DNA of 64,000 bases from Sipunculus nudus (GCA_026874595.1 CM049318.1:8036741-8100740), one strand, 5' to 3'; numbered from the stretch's first letter, positions 1 to 12,033 are shown. Notes: generated by a model from the letters alone, not told the origin. Translations and numbers: made by a program.

Positions 1-3000
1 ACATGATTTGCATCACACACACACAGGTATGTCTGTGTGGCTTACTGCTTTTATTGACATCCACCAATTCTGTGTGTGAAGCATCAACTGGGCCCCACAC
101 AGAAAAAAAAAATATTGTTCTGTAGACTTGAAAGAACAAAATACATTGTGTGAGTGAGCAAGTTTTGATATGTTTAAAAATATTTTCAGTCAATACAAAA
201 TAGTTTGAATTTTGCTAGATGGCCTCGAAAAATACCAATATTTTTAAGTTCTTGTAGCAGTTTATATAATTAATGCAAAAAAAAGAGCTGAGTGAGCACA
301 AATTAGCAACTTTACTAAGAACCATTTTATTCATTTGCAAAAAAGAGTATCTATAAAAGAAAAAGAAGAGCAACTATATATTATATGCATTCTCATGAAT
401 ACAGGCCTCAACCAGGTGGGTGGCCCTTAATGTGGGATACCCAACAAGTGCTTGAGTTCACTTTTTCGGTCTATATTTTAATGTTCAATCTGATATGTGT
501 CTGCACATTTGTGAATTTTCCTCAAAGCCCTCCCTGGATCCAGATCATAGCTTTACCCACATCAAAATTTATTTAATTGTTTATTGGACCATTCCCGAGG
601 TGGCCTAAAAATATCATGAGATGCAGTTCATGATTGCATAAACTGTGTACAAACACACACACACAAATGGGAATGTATGCATACACTCCTAGCTGAAGCA
701 ACACGTCTTTCGAACAACAATGTTTTTTTGTATGTGGCCTTAGTTCAAAAATTTTATAAGACCAGTGAGTTCAGACTTTTGTGTAAGTCTGGAAATATAT
801 ACATTGGTTGTGTGTGCATTTGCATCAGTTCTCATACTTCATACCTTGATGTACACGCCAGGAAAATGTTTTTTCTTGTAAATAAAACCCAGAAGTGAAG
901 GATTTTTACCCTCGTATTCCAGCATAATACACCTCACTGGGGGATATGTCAATAAAGGTGTTGTATGCATTATATATTTCATGTATAAAATTTATGTAAA
1001 CCCTTGTAAGACATACAAATACACATGTGCACATACAAAATGAACCCATCCACCAAGAGTCAGGGAATTTAACATGCACTTTTCTGGTTATGTTATGTGC
1101 CCAATGTATGAAAACTATTTTAATAGATCTTTTCCATGAGCAGACACAATGCACATGACAGTTGTCTGCTATGTTCGGGAAACCATGGGTCAGCATTGCT
1201 ATATTTGTTAAATACTATTACCATATATAAAAAGGCCAATCACTGGCAGAACCTTTCTCTAAACATACTTAGTTAATTTTCTTTAAATAAAACAAAATAT
1301 GATTTTTTTGTTAGTTTAATGGACCTGAACACTCAGTCATTACCAGCAGGTGGCACTGGTGAGGTGGAAAAGGTCTATTGACGAACTGAACAGAACATAC
1401 TTGTATTCCAGCATAATGTTATTATTTGCATATTTTTAAGATGAATGTCTTTACAGCTGTCAGTGCTTGATCAGTTGATAATCAGCCTGCTCTTTTGAAC
1501 ATGAAAGAATTGAATGGATGTATATGCCTTCATTACTGTTTAATAAGTATGACAGTATGCATTTGTATGCATATGTTTGCCTAGTACAGTCGCGACTTCT
1601 ATTAGGAAATTTACAGTACACTACAAAAACTATAATGGTACTCAGTAGAGCTCATACCTCTGCAAAGCCAGTCATAGATTCTGCCCCCTATCCATATCAG
1701 CACCAGAATTTAAAGATGAGAGTTCCCTCCACAGAGTTTCGATAAAAATCGGCCAAGTTGTTAGTGTAACCTTGCTAACAAACATAGTTATTGGTTAAAC
1801 GTAACTTTCTATGCAGAGGCTAATCACTTACAAACAGCCCTCATGACCATTGCAAATTTCAAGTTATTCTCAGGGAAGGAAGGAACATAGGCAGGGCCTG
1901 AAATAACACACCCATTGTTGTCAAGGGGTATTAAAACCACCATAAAAAAGCCCCTGTTCTGATCTGGTAGGACATGTATTAAGACATGTATTGAGACATG
2001 CCACTAACATTTGTACCACCAGAAACACTGAAGCTTATACAGTTATTTGTGGATATTTAATAATTGTTTCAGTGTGTAATTTCTACTACATTCTCTATAT
2101 AGTTGTCATGTTATATTTTCTCTGTTACTCCTCCCAGTAAATTACTGCTTTCAACAGGCTAGCAGAGTTTGCTATGTATTGACAACAGGAAGCTACATAT
2201 GACCAAGAATGTTCCAATTAATAGGAAAGAAAATTTTGGTTTAAAACTTGGTCTGACCCTCAGTACTCTGCTCTCATTTGTCAGAACTTGCTCAGTCCTG
2301 TGCAAACTCCCCAGTGGTTATAACAGCAAATATGGCTAAAGAAAGCAGTGTTTAAGTGGATGGAGTTACAGGATGTATGTAGCATGACCACAACACAAAA
2401 TTTGTGTATTTCTACCCCTGAAATTAATTAAACAGACACCTGATTGATTTGTAACATAAAAGAATGAATAATTGAATTTCTTTATTTATGAAAGGGCCTT
2501 TTATTCCTGTTGTGACTAGTGGTTATTTAGTTTCACTAGCCCCTTGGGCAACTGCTACTTTTCTGTTATTATCATGCCCGGCACTTAAAACATAGCACAG
2601 TGTAAAGCTGCATTGATATTTTCTATATTTTATGATTAGGGGCAATTTAGCAACCTTTTAGTACTATTAAAGCTAACTGTCATACTATTCAATAAGCTTT
2701 CCTGGGACCTGTGGTTGCAGTTGTTTGAATGTCCATAAAATAATGCAAGTGTCCTGTTAAAGTCACAAGGATGCATTTCAGGATTTAATGATTTGTTGTA
2801 AAACTGGAAAACTTAGACCTAATGTTGCTCAAATATGGGAGTAGAATACAACTATATGTTTTAGTGAATACTTTTTATGCTATCCGAGAATCTTCCTTCC
2901 TGTGATTATTCTGTACTTCATTTTTAACCAGTGGTACCAATTAAGTGTCTTGTTGATCATATTTTTTCTGTATGAACTATTTGATGGTTTTGAGGAGCGG

Positions 3001-3281
3001 TGATTTCAAGAATATGAAAGACCACAATGGAATATTAGGTTAGATAGTGGAGGCACCTGGTGGTCATTCAGGGTACCATGAAACATGAGAAACACGTTAG
3101 TGGTGCGAGTTCAACTCAGGCGTACCTCCTTCCTTGAAGAATTATTAGTTTGTGATGATATTCTGTGCGTTATGAATACATCATACATGAAAACAAAAGA
3201 AAGTAATTGGTCTGTGCCTGAAAACTCCTGTTCAAACGAGATAATCATTTACTTCTACTGATCAGATGAACTTATCATAAT
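1..3281. other. Unassigned non-coding stretch
   Basis: AT-rich sequence with only short open frames (under 100 codons) that resemble no protein I know. Small (CA)n runs sit near 14-25 and 649-664. A short phrase GTATTCCAGCATAAT occurs at about 914 and again at about 1402, possibly a repeat fragment. No exon structure, tRNA or transposon ends could be supported, apart from the weak tRNA-like segment listed separately. Confidence 0.5.
3046..3127 (+). other. Possible tRNA-derived SINE head (weak)
   Basis: The segment begins GGAGG and ends CCTCC, which could pair as an acceptor stem. It contains GAGTTCAACTC, which fits the Pol III B-box pattern, and an upstream TGGTCATTCAGGGTA loosely resembling an A box. 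It does not fold into a good cloverleaf and no oligo-T terminator lies close downstream. It could be a decayed SINE or chance. Confidence 0.2.
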
Positions 3282-3500
3282 CTGGTTTTGATTTGATTGA
3301 CCAATCAGTAACTTCATTATGTATGATTGGCCAATCAGTAACTGCATTATGTATGATTGGCCAATCAGTAACTTCATCACGTATGTTTGGCCAATCAGTA
3401 ACTGCATTACGTATGAATGGTCAATCAGTTACTTCTTTTGTTCAATTGACTAATGAGTAACTGTTGATGATTTGATTGACCCATCATTTGCTCCTTTTCA
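3282..3500 (+). repeat. 30-bp tandem repeat carrying ATTGGCCAAT
   Basis: CCAATCAGTAACT recurs at 3301, 3331, 3361 and 3391 and, with changes, at about 3421 and 3450, giving a 30-bp period. Most units contain the palindrome ATTGGCCAAT, so every copy carries CCAAT in both orientations. The outer copies are degenerate. It is a minisatellite; a regulatory role is only a possibility. Confidence 0.85.
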
Positions 3501-6150
3501 TCCAAATTACCAATTTTAGCGTCATCATGCCTTGATCCGCCACTGGCATGTAGCTACATAAATTTAACCATTTAGTATTGATTGAAATGTCACCCATGTA
3601 ATATAATAACCAGCTTTTAAAAACTTAACCGATAACACATATGGATACGTATTTCTTGTTAAAAGTAGCACAAGTTTTTATTTAAAAAAAGTTTCCTGGC
3701 AGCTGATATGGTGACACTTGTATCAAACCGTCGATATTTGAGGTTTGAAACAGGTTTTAATTAAGTTCTGAAGTTGAATGATACACCTATTGATAAAGAT
3801 CAGCAATACTGGTATACAATATAATCAGTGAACTGACAGCTGTAAGACTGACACGTTATACCCAGAAGTTTTAATGGAAAGGAATGAGCACTCGGACATC
3901 AAAGTTCGTTGGCCAAGCTGCCCCCTAGGCCCTAACTTTATTTCCCTATCCTATTATCCCGGCGGTGATCGGCTATTGTATTTCGCTGTCCCGCTTTTTG
4001 ACCCTCATTAAGACCTGTCTGGCGAATTGCCCGGTCCAATATGGTATGCGCTCGTGAGACCAAACTTTCCGTCGATCTGACATATACTGGCTGTGATTAT
4101 AAGAATTATTAGAACCAACGGAAGTCAATTCCATAAAAACTGCTTGGGTATACATTTGTTCAGTTTCTGGTAGAATTACTTTGGCGATACATTATGTATG
4201 TGGATCCTTTAGCACAAAGAGACTGGTGTAGAAAGTGAATTCCGTTGTAATTTAGGAGTCGTGGAAGAATTTTTCCATGGTGGTGATTTCTCATATCTTT
4301 ATGTATCTATATTAAAGTATATATGTTAATAAACTATACATATAAGATTTACAAATGTCAGTCTTGTTTCATTTGTCTGATAGCCCTTCTCCTTTCACAG
4401 GTAAAATGATTAATACTTTATAGCTTATATTCCAAAGGTTCCCTTCAGAATTTGGAAGAAAAACGATGATAATGCATATTTTTAACCCTTGCCCATAAAG
4501 TAACGAAACTGTTACATTCCAAGGCAACTGAAATCCGTACGAATCAATAGACGTGTCCGCTAATCCTGACACTAATTGACTGAATGTTGTGATGAATTCA
4601 GAGGGTGTAAAAGTGAATACGCTGACGACCGGGGGGGGGGGGGGGGGGCGGGGAATAGGGTCAAAGGATTTGGTTACCTCTAGAATAGAGTAAATTTGTA
4701 ATACTCTCAGAAAGGAGGACTATTCAGTGGTCCGCGTTTGTCTGACAGAAAGTGTGGCGAACGTGATTATGATCTGCTTTTTACGATCAAAAATAGTCTT
4801 TTTCACTTTTCTTCAGATTTAAGTGAGTATAAATAAACTCATTTTTCTAGCCTAACATTTCATTTACAACAACTCCTCAGAACAGGTAGCCGTGAATACA
4901 CGCACTCGGTATATACGCACTATAATACTGGACTGGTTAACTCTGACATCTCGATAGACTGTCTTATATGCTAGAGGGGTACTTTAATAAAGAAGGGAAA
5001 TCAAATCAGTGTGAGTTAATGAATTTCATATAGCCTCTCCTCACCTCTTTAAATACAGCTAGATTTTATCGTAAATGAAACTTTACGATTTAATCAGTTT
5101 ACATATTTAGGCCTGTCGTTACACATTACTATTGTACAAAAATAACTCGGGAACCACCATATCAGCTGGTTATATCAAATTTCGCAGAAATCATGTGACA
5201 GACGTTTTTAAGTCAGGCGAATTTGTATTTTCACATATATTCTTAAACTGTGAATGTTTAATATTTATCTTTCAGTAATAACGGTAACGTTACCTTGGAG
5301 CCAGAGAAACAATCTTAGTAAGAAATCAGTTGAATTATCTTTAAAAATGGCATTTATTCGCCACTGTTAATTTTACCTACCACAAAATCTGACGATTTTC
5401 TGTTTCCATATGTCATGTTAAATCTGATACACAAATTATTTGCGTAAGATTTTACATTCACCTTTTTTTCATATGACATATATGTTATTATATGCTGTAT
5501 TTATAGGCCTATAGGTGGTGCTAATTGTGTTGACTTTATTTGTGAATTACCTGATATATGCCAAGGATGGCCGCATTTATGAACAACATATTTTTACGGG
5601 CTTCAGGGGCGTTTCATTAGAAAATCGTTGTACATTGATACAGATAAAGTGCAAATCATAAAATGCACTCAAAAGTCATAAAAGTCATATTATGAATATC
5701 GGTAATTTTTATTTTTTCCCCTATTTCGTGGATTCCATGTGCAAACTGAAAATCGCCGAAATACCATGGAGGTATACCTCCATGGAAATACCCTTCAACA
5801 GGAACTATAATATTTCTTATCCATTTTCTTTTAATTATAGACGTAAAGACGCCACGGGATATATTCCATTTGTAAATGGACGGATACGTAAATCCAATCG
5901 TTCATTCTTCAAGAATCTCTGGATTGAAGAGGGTGTGGAAAGGGGGGGGGGGCATTGCAGGAAGCATTTTTATATCCCTGTTTAAGATAACAAGTTTTTG
6001 GATTTTTTTTTCTCAACCGGACATGAAAGCTCGACTGTTTCGGTAGGGTAGGGAGGAGGCCTATGCCCCAAAGCCCGCCCCCCTCTAGATCCGCCACTGG
6101 CCTTTATGATGTTGTATGGTTAATACATGGCATCCACTTATTCAAGCAGG
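3501..6150. other. Unassigned stretch with poly-G tracts
   Basis: No gene recognised. Poly-G runs lie near 4630-4648 and 5941-5951. The phrase GATCCGCCACTGG, or near variants, occurs at about 3534, 6090 and 9580, suggesting the end of a common dispersed repeat family that I cannot name. Short open frames on both strands look like chance. Confidence 0.45.
5764..5785. repeat. Perfect 22-bp palindrome
   Basis: CCATGGAGGTA is followed immediately by its exact reverse complement TACCTCCATGG, with no spacer. It stands alone in unassigned sequence. It could be a chance palindrome, a protein-binding dyad or the relic of a compact inverted element. Confidence 0.9.
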
Positions 6151-6169
6151 GCCCTAATAAACACACAAA

Positions 6170-6530
6170 GTGTCAGGACACAGATGAAACACAGTTGCAA
6201 ATCTGATAGTATCAATATAATCTGGAAGTCTCAAATTAAAGGAAAAATTGCATAAAAAAGAAAAAATACAGGTGGCGCCACCATTCTTCAGGAACTGAAG
6301 AAACTAATCATAATCACTAAACACACCGGGTTTCAGGAAACTGGATGAAACAACAGCTGAGAAAGTAACATATTTATATAATTGCCGTCATTTAACAGTC
6401 TCAAAAGAAAGAAAAAAAATCATAAAAAATAGAAAAAAAAAAAAAAACAGGTGGCGTCACCAGTTTTCGGAAACTGACAAAACTGGTTATGGTCAATATT
6501 CAAGGCAAGATTCATGGCAACCCATGCATT
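6170..6530. repeat. Degenerate direct repeats with GGTGGCGYCACC
   Basis: Two loosely similar blocks each contain an A-rich run followed by CAGGTGGCGCCACC (about 6270) or CAGGTGGCGTCACC (about 6450), then a GGAACTGA/GGAAACTGA phrase. A similar GTGGCGCCACC occurs in the opposite orientation near 37453 inside another decayed repeat, so this may be the same dispersed family. No coding capacity. Confidence 0.4.
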
Positions 6531-6639
6531 AATTATCAAGATACTTGATTTTTTTTGTTCAAATTTTTAATTATTCTGGGGGTACTTACGAGCCCTATTG
6601 CTAAGAGAATATAGTTCACAGTGACCATATTTCCGGTTT

Positions 6640-6790
6640 CCAAGGAGATATTTTTATTGACCTCCCTGTAGGTTAACTTAAAAGTTTCTAGGGCCAGCGG
6701 TTACGATTTGTGCCTTGCTAAAGGACGACGGACAACGCGCCATTCCTAACCTCAGTAGACTTTCAGTCAGCTGAGCTAAAAAAAGTTTGT
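6640..6790. repeat. End of a dispersed repeat family (GACGGACAACGCGCC...GAGCTAAAA)
   Basis: The phrase GACGACGGACAACGCGCCAT followed by AGCTGAGCTAAAA resembles, in reverse orientation, the start of the repeat at 36357 (TTTTTAGCGAACCTGTGAGC, then GCGGCGACGTCCGTCCGCCG). I recall such GTCCGTCCGTC/AGCTAAAAA ends as abundant in marine invertebrate genomes, but could not check this. Internal sequence is decayed. Confidence 0.35.
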
Positions 6791-7595
6791 GATTATTGAT
6801 CAACACATTTGAAACCAAAGTTTCAACGCAAACATTTCATAGATAGCTAATGTACCAAAAGGGAATACCAAAATGGATTTTGGGTCACAAGGTCAAAAGT
6901 CAAGGGTCACACTACAACTTCTTGAAAAAGACTGCTGTCGTAAACAGAAAAGTAATAGTATATTTTACAGAAATTAAATTAAAAATTTATTTCACATTAA
7001 CCCACTTTAACTTGTAATTGAATAAAATTAAAGCGAATAAATTTTTTTTTATATTTAATACTCATATCAAAGCAGCGAATGACATAGGTAAGTTATTCTG
7101 TCAAAACAAGCAGAAAAGGTTTAATTGATTCAATCGTTAAATTTAAACAAAATATACTATATTTAAAATACAAAATGCTCGATCCAAACCGGACAAGCAA
7201 TCGATATTCCAGATATCCGAAAGCAAAAGGGTTGTACGTAGGCCTTTATATATAAGAGAAAATAGGATATTATTCATTACGTATATTGAAGAATGGAACA
7301 CAATAAAGAACGCAAATATTTAAGGAGACCACGAAAATCCGGCTTTTCAATATAAATATTTATATGTCATAAATTAATTGGCCTATCTATATAACTGTTC
7401 AATGCGAGTCATCAATCTTGCCAAGTTGGTGGGTGCAAATTGATTTGCTTGCCTTTATTGAAAACAAATTATTTTAATAGCCTACCTTACAATATGAATA
7501 ACAATAAAGAATAATATGAATTAAAAAAAATAATAAATAAAAAAATGACCAGGAACTTTGCATTGTTCAAACTTTTCAGGAAATGATCGACTATA
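6791..7595. other. Unassigned AT-rich stretch
   Basis: Very AT-rich, with many short A and T runs and no open frame of note. No repeat ends, RNA gene or gene fragment seen. Confidence 0.5.
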
Positions 7596-7792
7596 TATGG
7601 GTCATTCTACGAAAAACGACCCATTTCAGCAGGTACATCATCTGAAAAATAACTTATCGTAATATTTATTTTATAGAGTTTCACATGAAAATAAAAAATG
7701 TAAACTATATGAAATTAATTTCAGCAGAGCACTTTATTTAATGAAAAGTTATAATTTTCACTAATTTAATGTCCTATGTGTATCATCAATTT

Positions 7793-8596
7793 CAACACCG
7801 TTACAGACTTTAAGCAATGCTTGAAAATTATTTTGAAAGATTGAGCTGAATATTTTCATGCCAATTTCATGGTCCCACATAATTAATTTAGAAAAAATAA
7901 GAAAGGCTCACCTGTACGATGTATTTTATTATAAAAATATATTTTAACCCTGTAAAATGCATATTTTTAATTTTATGAGTTACGTCGAAATCCTGAAACA
8001 AAATACAACCGCAACCCACAGAAGGTATAATACAATAAATAAAAAGAAAATTTAACATCTACCTCGGTAATTAAAAAATTCAGGAGATAAAAGCATTTTC
8101 TAATATGTTTCAAGTCATTTTTTTTCTTGAAATTATGTCTTTTTTCAAAATATAACGGTGTTGAAAAAGGATAACGGTGCTGAATTATACAATAAATGTA
8201 ATCATTGGCAAAATTATTACTTAAAGCAAGCAGACTTCTTATAGAATATTTTAAAGTTTAATATTTAAAAATTCATAACACAGTGATCGTTATAAAAACT
8301 AGGAAATTCCTGAATAACATTGTCACTTTGTAGAATTTAGTTCTTACATCCATCCTGCCACCTTTTTCTTTCAACACCGTTCTTTGACATTCATCACCGT
8401 TAAAAGTGAAAAGTAACGGTGTTGATGCATAATGGTGTTGAAAAAAGATCTGATATTTATTTAAAGAAATTTAATAACTCCTTCAACCTTTCTAGTACTC
8501 TGTATATGTATGTGTTGACAGTGTGAGCTATATTCCAAAACTAAGAAAAGCAGAAATATTTCCATTATTTTGGAGAAAAATAGGTAACGGTGTTGA
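7793..8596. repeat. Recurrent AACGGTGTTGA motif, both orientations
   Basis: Copies, some with one change, start at about 7793 (reverse), 8154, 8173, 8371 (reverse), 8391 (reverse), 8414, 8431 and 8586. The spacing is irregular, so this is not a simple tandem array. Clustered bidirectional copies inside a transposon are typical of subterminal protein-binding sites, but no binding protein is known here. Confidence 0.7.
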
Positions 8597-9061
8597 AAAG
8601 CAATAAATATACGGATATTTTTTACACAATTATGGAAATTTCCTGTTGTAAAATGAAAAATTACATACCGATAATTAGATTTTATTTCAGCTATCTGCAG
8701 TTTATTACTTTCAAATTCATTAGTTGAGGATGAGGATATATTGATGAACAGCTGCAGAACATCTGCAGAACACCAGGGCCTGGTTGGGGTCGACTGTGAA
8801 CAACCTCACTGCTCCTCTGGTGATACCGGTACTCGAACGCGCGATCTGTGCTCTTAGGAGTCCTGCATGTGTGCTGTCGAGACCACGGGCCCCGGTAAAA
8901 TGCAAAGTAAATGTGTCTTTGCGCCAATGACTTTAACATGTTGAAAACAATTAAAATTTTATTTTCTAATTTTGAAGAAATATAGATATTAAATATTGGA
9001 CCTCTCTACAGTTTGATTACATAACGCAAAGACACAGGAGAACAGTTTTTTTCAGTCACAG

Positions 9062-9450
9062 AAAATCCTCATAATTTTTTTGTGAAAATTGCCTCAAAAT
9101 GTCCTCTTTACATTGCATATTAAAAAAATTCCCAATATTGGAGGGGGATAGCCCAAATGTACCGGCAATTGACCTTAATAAATCCATGGTTCATATTTGA
9201 AAATAAAATATATTTTTATATTTTCATACACAAAAATATATAAAATGTATAAAATCCTCATAATTTTTTGTGAAAATTGCCTCAAAATGTCCACCTTACA
9301 TTGCATATTAAAAAAATTCCAATATGGGAGGGGGATATACCCCCTCCCATACCCTACCCATGTACCGGCAATTAACCTTACTAAATCCATATGGTTCATA
9401 ATTGAAAAAAAATAAAAAAATAAATCTTTATTTTCATACACTAAAATATA
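9062..9450 (+). repeat. 189-bp tandem duplication
   Basis: AAAATCCTCATAATTTTTT followed by TGTGAAAATTGCCTCAAAATG starts at 9062 and again at 9251. The two units stay alignable through GTACCGGCAATT and AAATCCATGGTTCATA-like phrases into AT-rich sequence. Unit 2 has an extra CCCCTCCCATACCC-type insertion. It lies inside the 7596-9984 element. Confidence 0.8.
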
Positions 9451-9451
9451 T

Positions 9452-9454
<3 letters not shown>

Positions 9455-9510
<56 letters not shown>

Positions 9511-9513
9511 ATA
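9455..9513. repeat. (AT)n microsatellite
   Basis: Nearly pure AT dinucleotide run with one TTT interruption, followed by a poly-C tract near 9549-9564. Confidence 0.95.
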
Positions 9514-9984
9514 ACACTTAGTTTTCATTAATACCCATACATATTAGCGCCCCCCCCCCCCCCCTCGAATTTCTGGATCTGCCACTGATCATGGCCCCCT
9601 CCCTTCCCTCAATCCTGGCTACGCCACTGCGGATGTAAAGAATTTTGTGGAAGTTTTTAAGGAATAATTAAACATGAAGAGTGAAAAATTTTTTTAGGCC
9701 TATTCCAGTTTTAATAAAAATAAGAGGACAATCATTTTTTTATTATGGTCTTTGGACAAGTACTTTTAAATTACCTTTGAACCATTAAGTATTTGAAGCA
9801 TTTTAGGCTAAACAAATAAGCTCAAATTATAAGCAGAAAATATAAGATACTTAAATTAAATCCCGAAAGCACAATGACATTTGATAGGCCTATATAGGCC
9901 TATATAGCCTATGTACTATGGTACTGTGAATGCTAGGGACATGAATTTTCATGAATTGGATCGTTTTCTGTAGAATGACCCATA

Positions 9985-10420
9985 AAGGCTATGTGTGATA
10001 TCATAATGTTCACTTCAAATAATCAAGATAAGATAAAAATAAAATGATATCTGACTTACTTTTTTATTATGTAAATAGGCCTGATAGGCTTTATTAGTAT
10101 CCATGGCTGTATCCATGGACTTATTGATATATAGATGAAGTGCTCTGGGTATTCATTAATTAACTCTTCTGAGTTTTCAACTGATTGTTGAAAAGGCCTG
10201 GACATCATGCAAGAATCAAGAACCTGGAATCAAGAACTTTTGACACATATATAGGGGGGGGGGGGCTATACTTTTAAAAGAACTCTACTTTAATTTAGAA
10301 TAAATGATTAAATAATTATAAATATGACTGTATGAGAAGATAAGTCTTCTGCAAAATTATTTTGCAAAAAAAAGCACATATATATGTAAACTGTATAGAT
10401 CGAATTAAGATTAGGTTATG
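9985..10420. other. Unassigned stretch
   Basis: No gene or element boundary seen. Contains a short poly-G run at about 10254-10264 and recurrent AGGCCT snippets. Confidence 0.5.
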
Positions 10421-11117
10421 CTAGTCCATCTCTGGACCCTTGTGTCCTATGTTAGACCTGATCGATGGACGTGTCCGTCCATCAGGTCTAACATTAGCCG
10501 CCGACGGCGACGCAACAGGTTTCAGGTTTCTGTTGCGTCGCCGGCCCACCAAAGGGCTAACTGGGGTTTAACCGTTATAGCACGATATGATCTGTTACTC
10601 TTAGAAAGGAAATTTAATAAAAATATTTCCTATGGTTTTAATAAACCAATGTTCACAATGTTGTATGTCGAAAGGCCTGTAATAAAAAATAACCATTCTG
10701 GAAAGCATGAAGCACCTGTAACACCTGTAACTGATATTATTTGTCCAGAGAGAATTGAGGCATTAACAGCCCCGGTAGACATCTTGCATTTGGTGGCAGT
10801 CTTGTATAAGGCTTTAGGCCTGTGTACTATTATGTTCATATTTTAACTTCCTTGGTGCATAATAGGGCTGAGAACAGAACAGTAATGTTTTCTAGTTGTC
10901 AATTAAATATACAATACACATAGATGTACTGAACATTAATTAATCAATGGATATATGTTAAATCTCACAGTTGTGTGTGGAGTGTTATAATCACAATTAA
11001 CTGCAGGTGCAATCTATGGACTCCACATTGCGCAAGTCACTGAAAAAAAAAGCAATTGAGGAGTTCATTCTTATGGGCTAGTCTAACATAAGACACAAGG
11101 GTCCAGAGATGGACTAG
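10421..11117. mobile_element. 697-bp element with 37-bp inverted ends
   Basis: The left end 10421-10457 starts CTAGTCCATCTCTGGACCC. The right end 11081-11117 is its reverse complement with a single mismatch over 37 bp. Just inside the left end are two long hairpins (10451-10492 and 10505-10543). There is no transposase. A 142-codon frame across 10418-10846 reads through the hairpins and resembles no known protein. A clear target-site duplication was not found. It is probably a non-autonomous DNA transposon. Confidence 0.75.
10451..10543 (+). repeat. Two adjacent subterminal hairpins
   Basis: Hairpin 1 pairs GTTAGACCTGAT (10451-10462) with ATCAGGTCTAAC (10481-10492), with further pairing of GATGGAC and GTCCATC inside. 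Hairpin 2 pairs CGGCGACGCAACA (10505-10517) with TGTTGCGTCGCCG (10531-10543), a 13-bp perfect GC-rich stem. Both lie immediately inside the left inverted end of the surrounding element. Confidence 0.85.
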
Positions 11118-11302
11118 TTGTTATGCCTACACCATTTGCCTAAAATACCAGGGAAATTGTGTCATAATGATCACCAAATGTCAGTCATTTCATGAAATGC
11201 CTGAAAATTCAGTCATTTTGTATAAAGACTGATCCAATGACTCGGGTAGTTCACGTGATGCCAGATAACATATATACAGTTAGATATCCACTAGTTACGG
11301 GA

Positions 11303-11374
11303 GGGGATGTAGCTCAGCGGTAGAGCGTTCGCTTTGCATGTGAAAGGCCCCGGGTTCGAACCCCGGCATCTCCA
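11303..11374 (+). tRNA. tRNA-Ala (anticodon TGC), copy 1
   Basis: A 72-nt cloverleaf with acceptor GGGGATG/CATCTCC including the G3:U70 pair that marks alanine tRNAs, D arm GCTC...GAGC, anticodon arm TTCGC-TTTGCAT-GTGAA reading TGC, T arm CCGGG-TTCGAAC-CCCGG and discriminator A. It contains standard internal A and B boxes for RNA polymerase III. The next bases happen to be CCA, but most of the other copies lack it, so it is probably chance. No intron. It looks intact and functional. Four related copies lie in the next 24 kb. Confidence 0.97.
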
Positions 11375-11381
11375 CCAACTG

Positions 11382-11385
11382 TTTT
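11382..11385 (+). terminator. Pol III oligo-T terminator of tRNA copy 1
   Basis: A TTTT run 8 nt after the discriminator base. Confidence 0.7.
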
Positions 11386-11955
11386 GATTTTCTTATCCTT
11401 TTTTTTATATGTACCAATATTTTCCTGAACACGGTAACCGTACGTTTTCATTTAATGTTGTATATAGTGTCTGAATAACAATTATGAAACAAATCTGTTA
11501 GGTGTGGAGACGTCAGATTTCATTCATCTCGGGCCACATTTTAGTTTCAGTAACGTCACACAGATGGCACTGTGTTCGTCGACCTGGGCCTGTATTTACG
11601 GGGTGCTGCAGCCAGCAATGACATAATATTAATAATGCACGTACTTTTTAACATAAGCTGGCAGTGGCTGATACAAGTGGGCTCCGGCTATAGCTCCTCC
11701 TCCCCCCCGGATTTTTAGATTGGAAATATTTTTATTTACTTATGCTTTATAGCAATTAGGTGTACTTGAAAAAAAAAAGTGTACAGGTATATTGACAATT
11801 ATTAGCCCATATATTAATTTAGATATGAAGCAATCATTCTTATTGCATGTATTCCACTCAAATATATAACCCCTGCTTTAAAAAAAGAAAGAGAAATTAT
11901 GGAAAAAAAAGAATTTTTTAATGTCTAGATACATTTACTTATAAATGTGTGCTTT
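11386..11955. other. Unassigned stretch between tRNA genes
   Basis: No gene seen. A poly-C tract with the phrase GGCAGTGGCTGATACAAG near 11650-11715 resembles the frayed end of a dispersed repeat. Confidence 0.45.
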
Positions 11956-12027
11956 GGGGATGTAGCTCAGCGGTAGAGCGTTCGCTTTGCATGTGAAAGG
12001 CCCCGGGTTCAAACCCCGGCATCTCCA
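11956..12027 (+). tRNA. tRNA-Ala (anticodon TGC), copy 2
   Basis: Identical to copy 1 except one T-loop change (TTCAAAC instead of TTCGAAC). All stems pair perfectly, the G3:U70 alanine determinant is kept and the anticodon is TGC. Flanks are unrelated to those of copy 1, so this is not a recent local tandem duplicate. It appears functional. Confidence 0.96.
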
Positions 12028-12033
12028 CCTTAC

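Larger units (their letters stand above)
7596..9984. mobile_element. Non-autonomous DNA transposon with 24-bp inverted ends
   Basis: The left end 7596-7619 reads TATGGGTCATTCTAC then GAAAAACGA. The right end 9961-9984 is its reverse complement with two mismatches. Both ends can be flanked by TA, suggesting a TA target site as in Tc1/mariner-like elements, although the family is not identified. The interior (about 2.4 kb) has no transposase reading frame. It contains repeated AACGGTGTTGA motifs, a 189-bp tandem duplication and an (AT)n tract. Frames near 9175-9528 are simply AT-repeat translations. Confidence 0.65.

Noticed and set aside
8810-8910. tRNA-derived SINE on the minus strand (GCGTTCGAGTACC resembles a B box)
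   Set aside because: No matching A box at the right distance, no cloverleaf and no tail; also inside another element.
10418-10846. 142-codon frame as a gene
   Set aside because: It starts in the inverted end of a short transposon and runs through two hairpins; no protein family resemblance.
11375-11377. Genome-encoded CCA tail of tRNA copy 1
   Set aside because: Copies 2, 4 and 5 lack CCA at this position, so its presence in copies 1 and 3 is probably coincidence.
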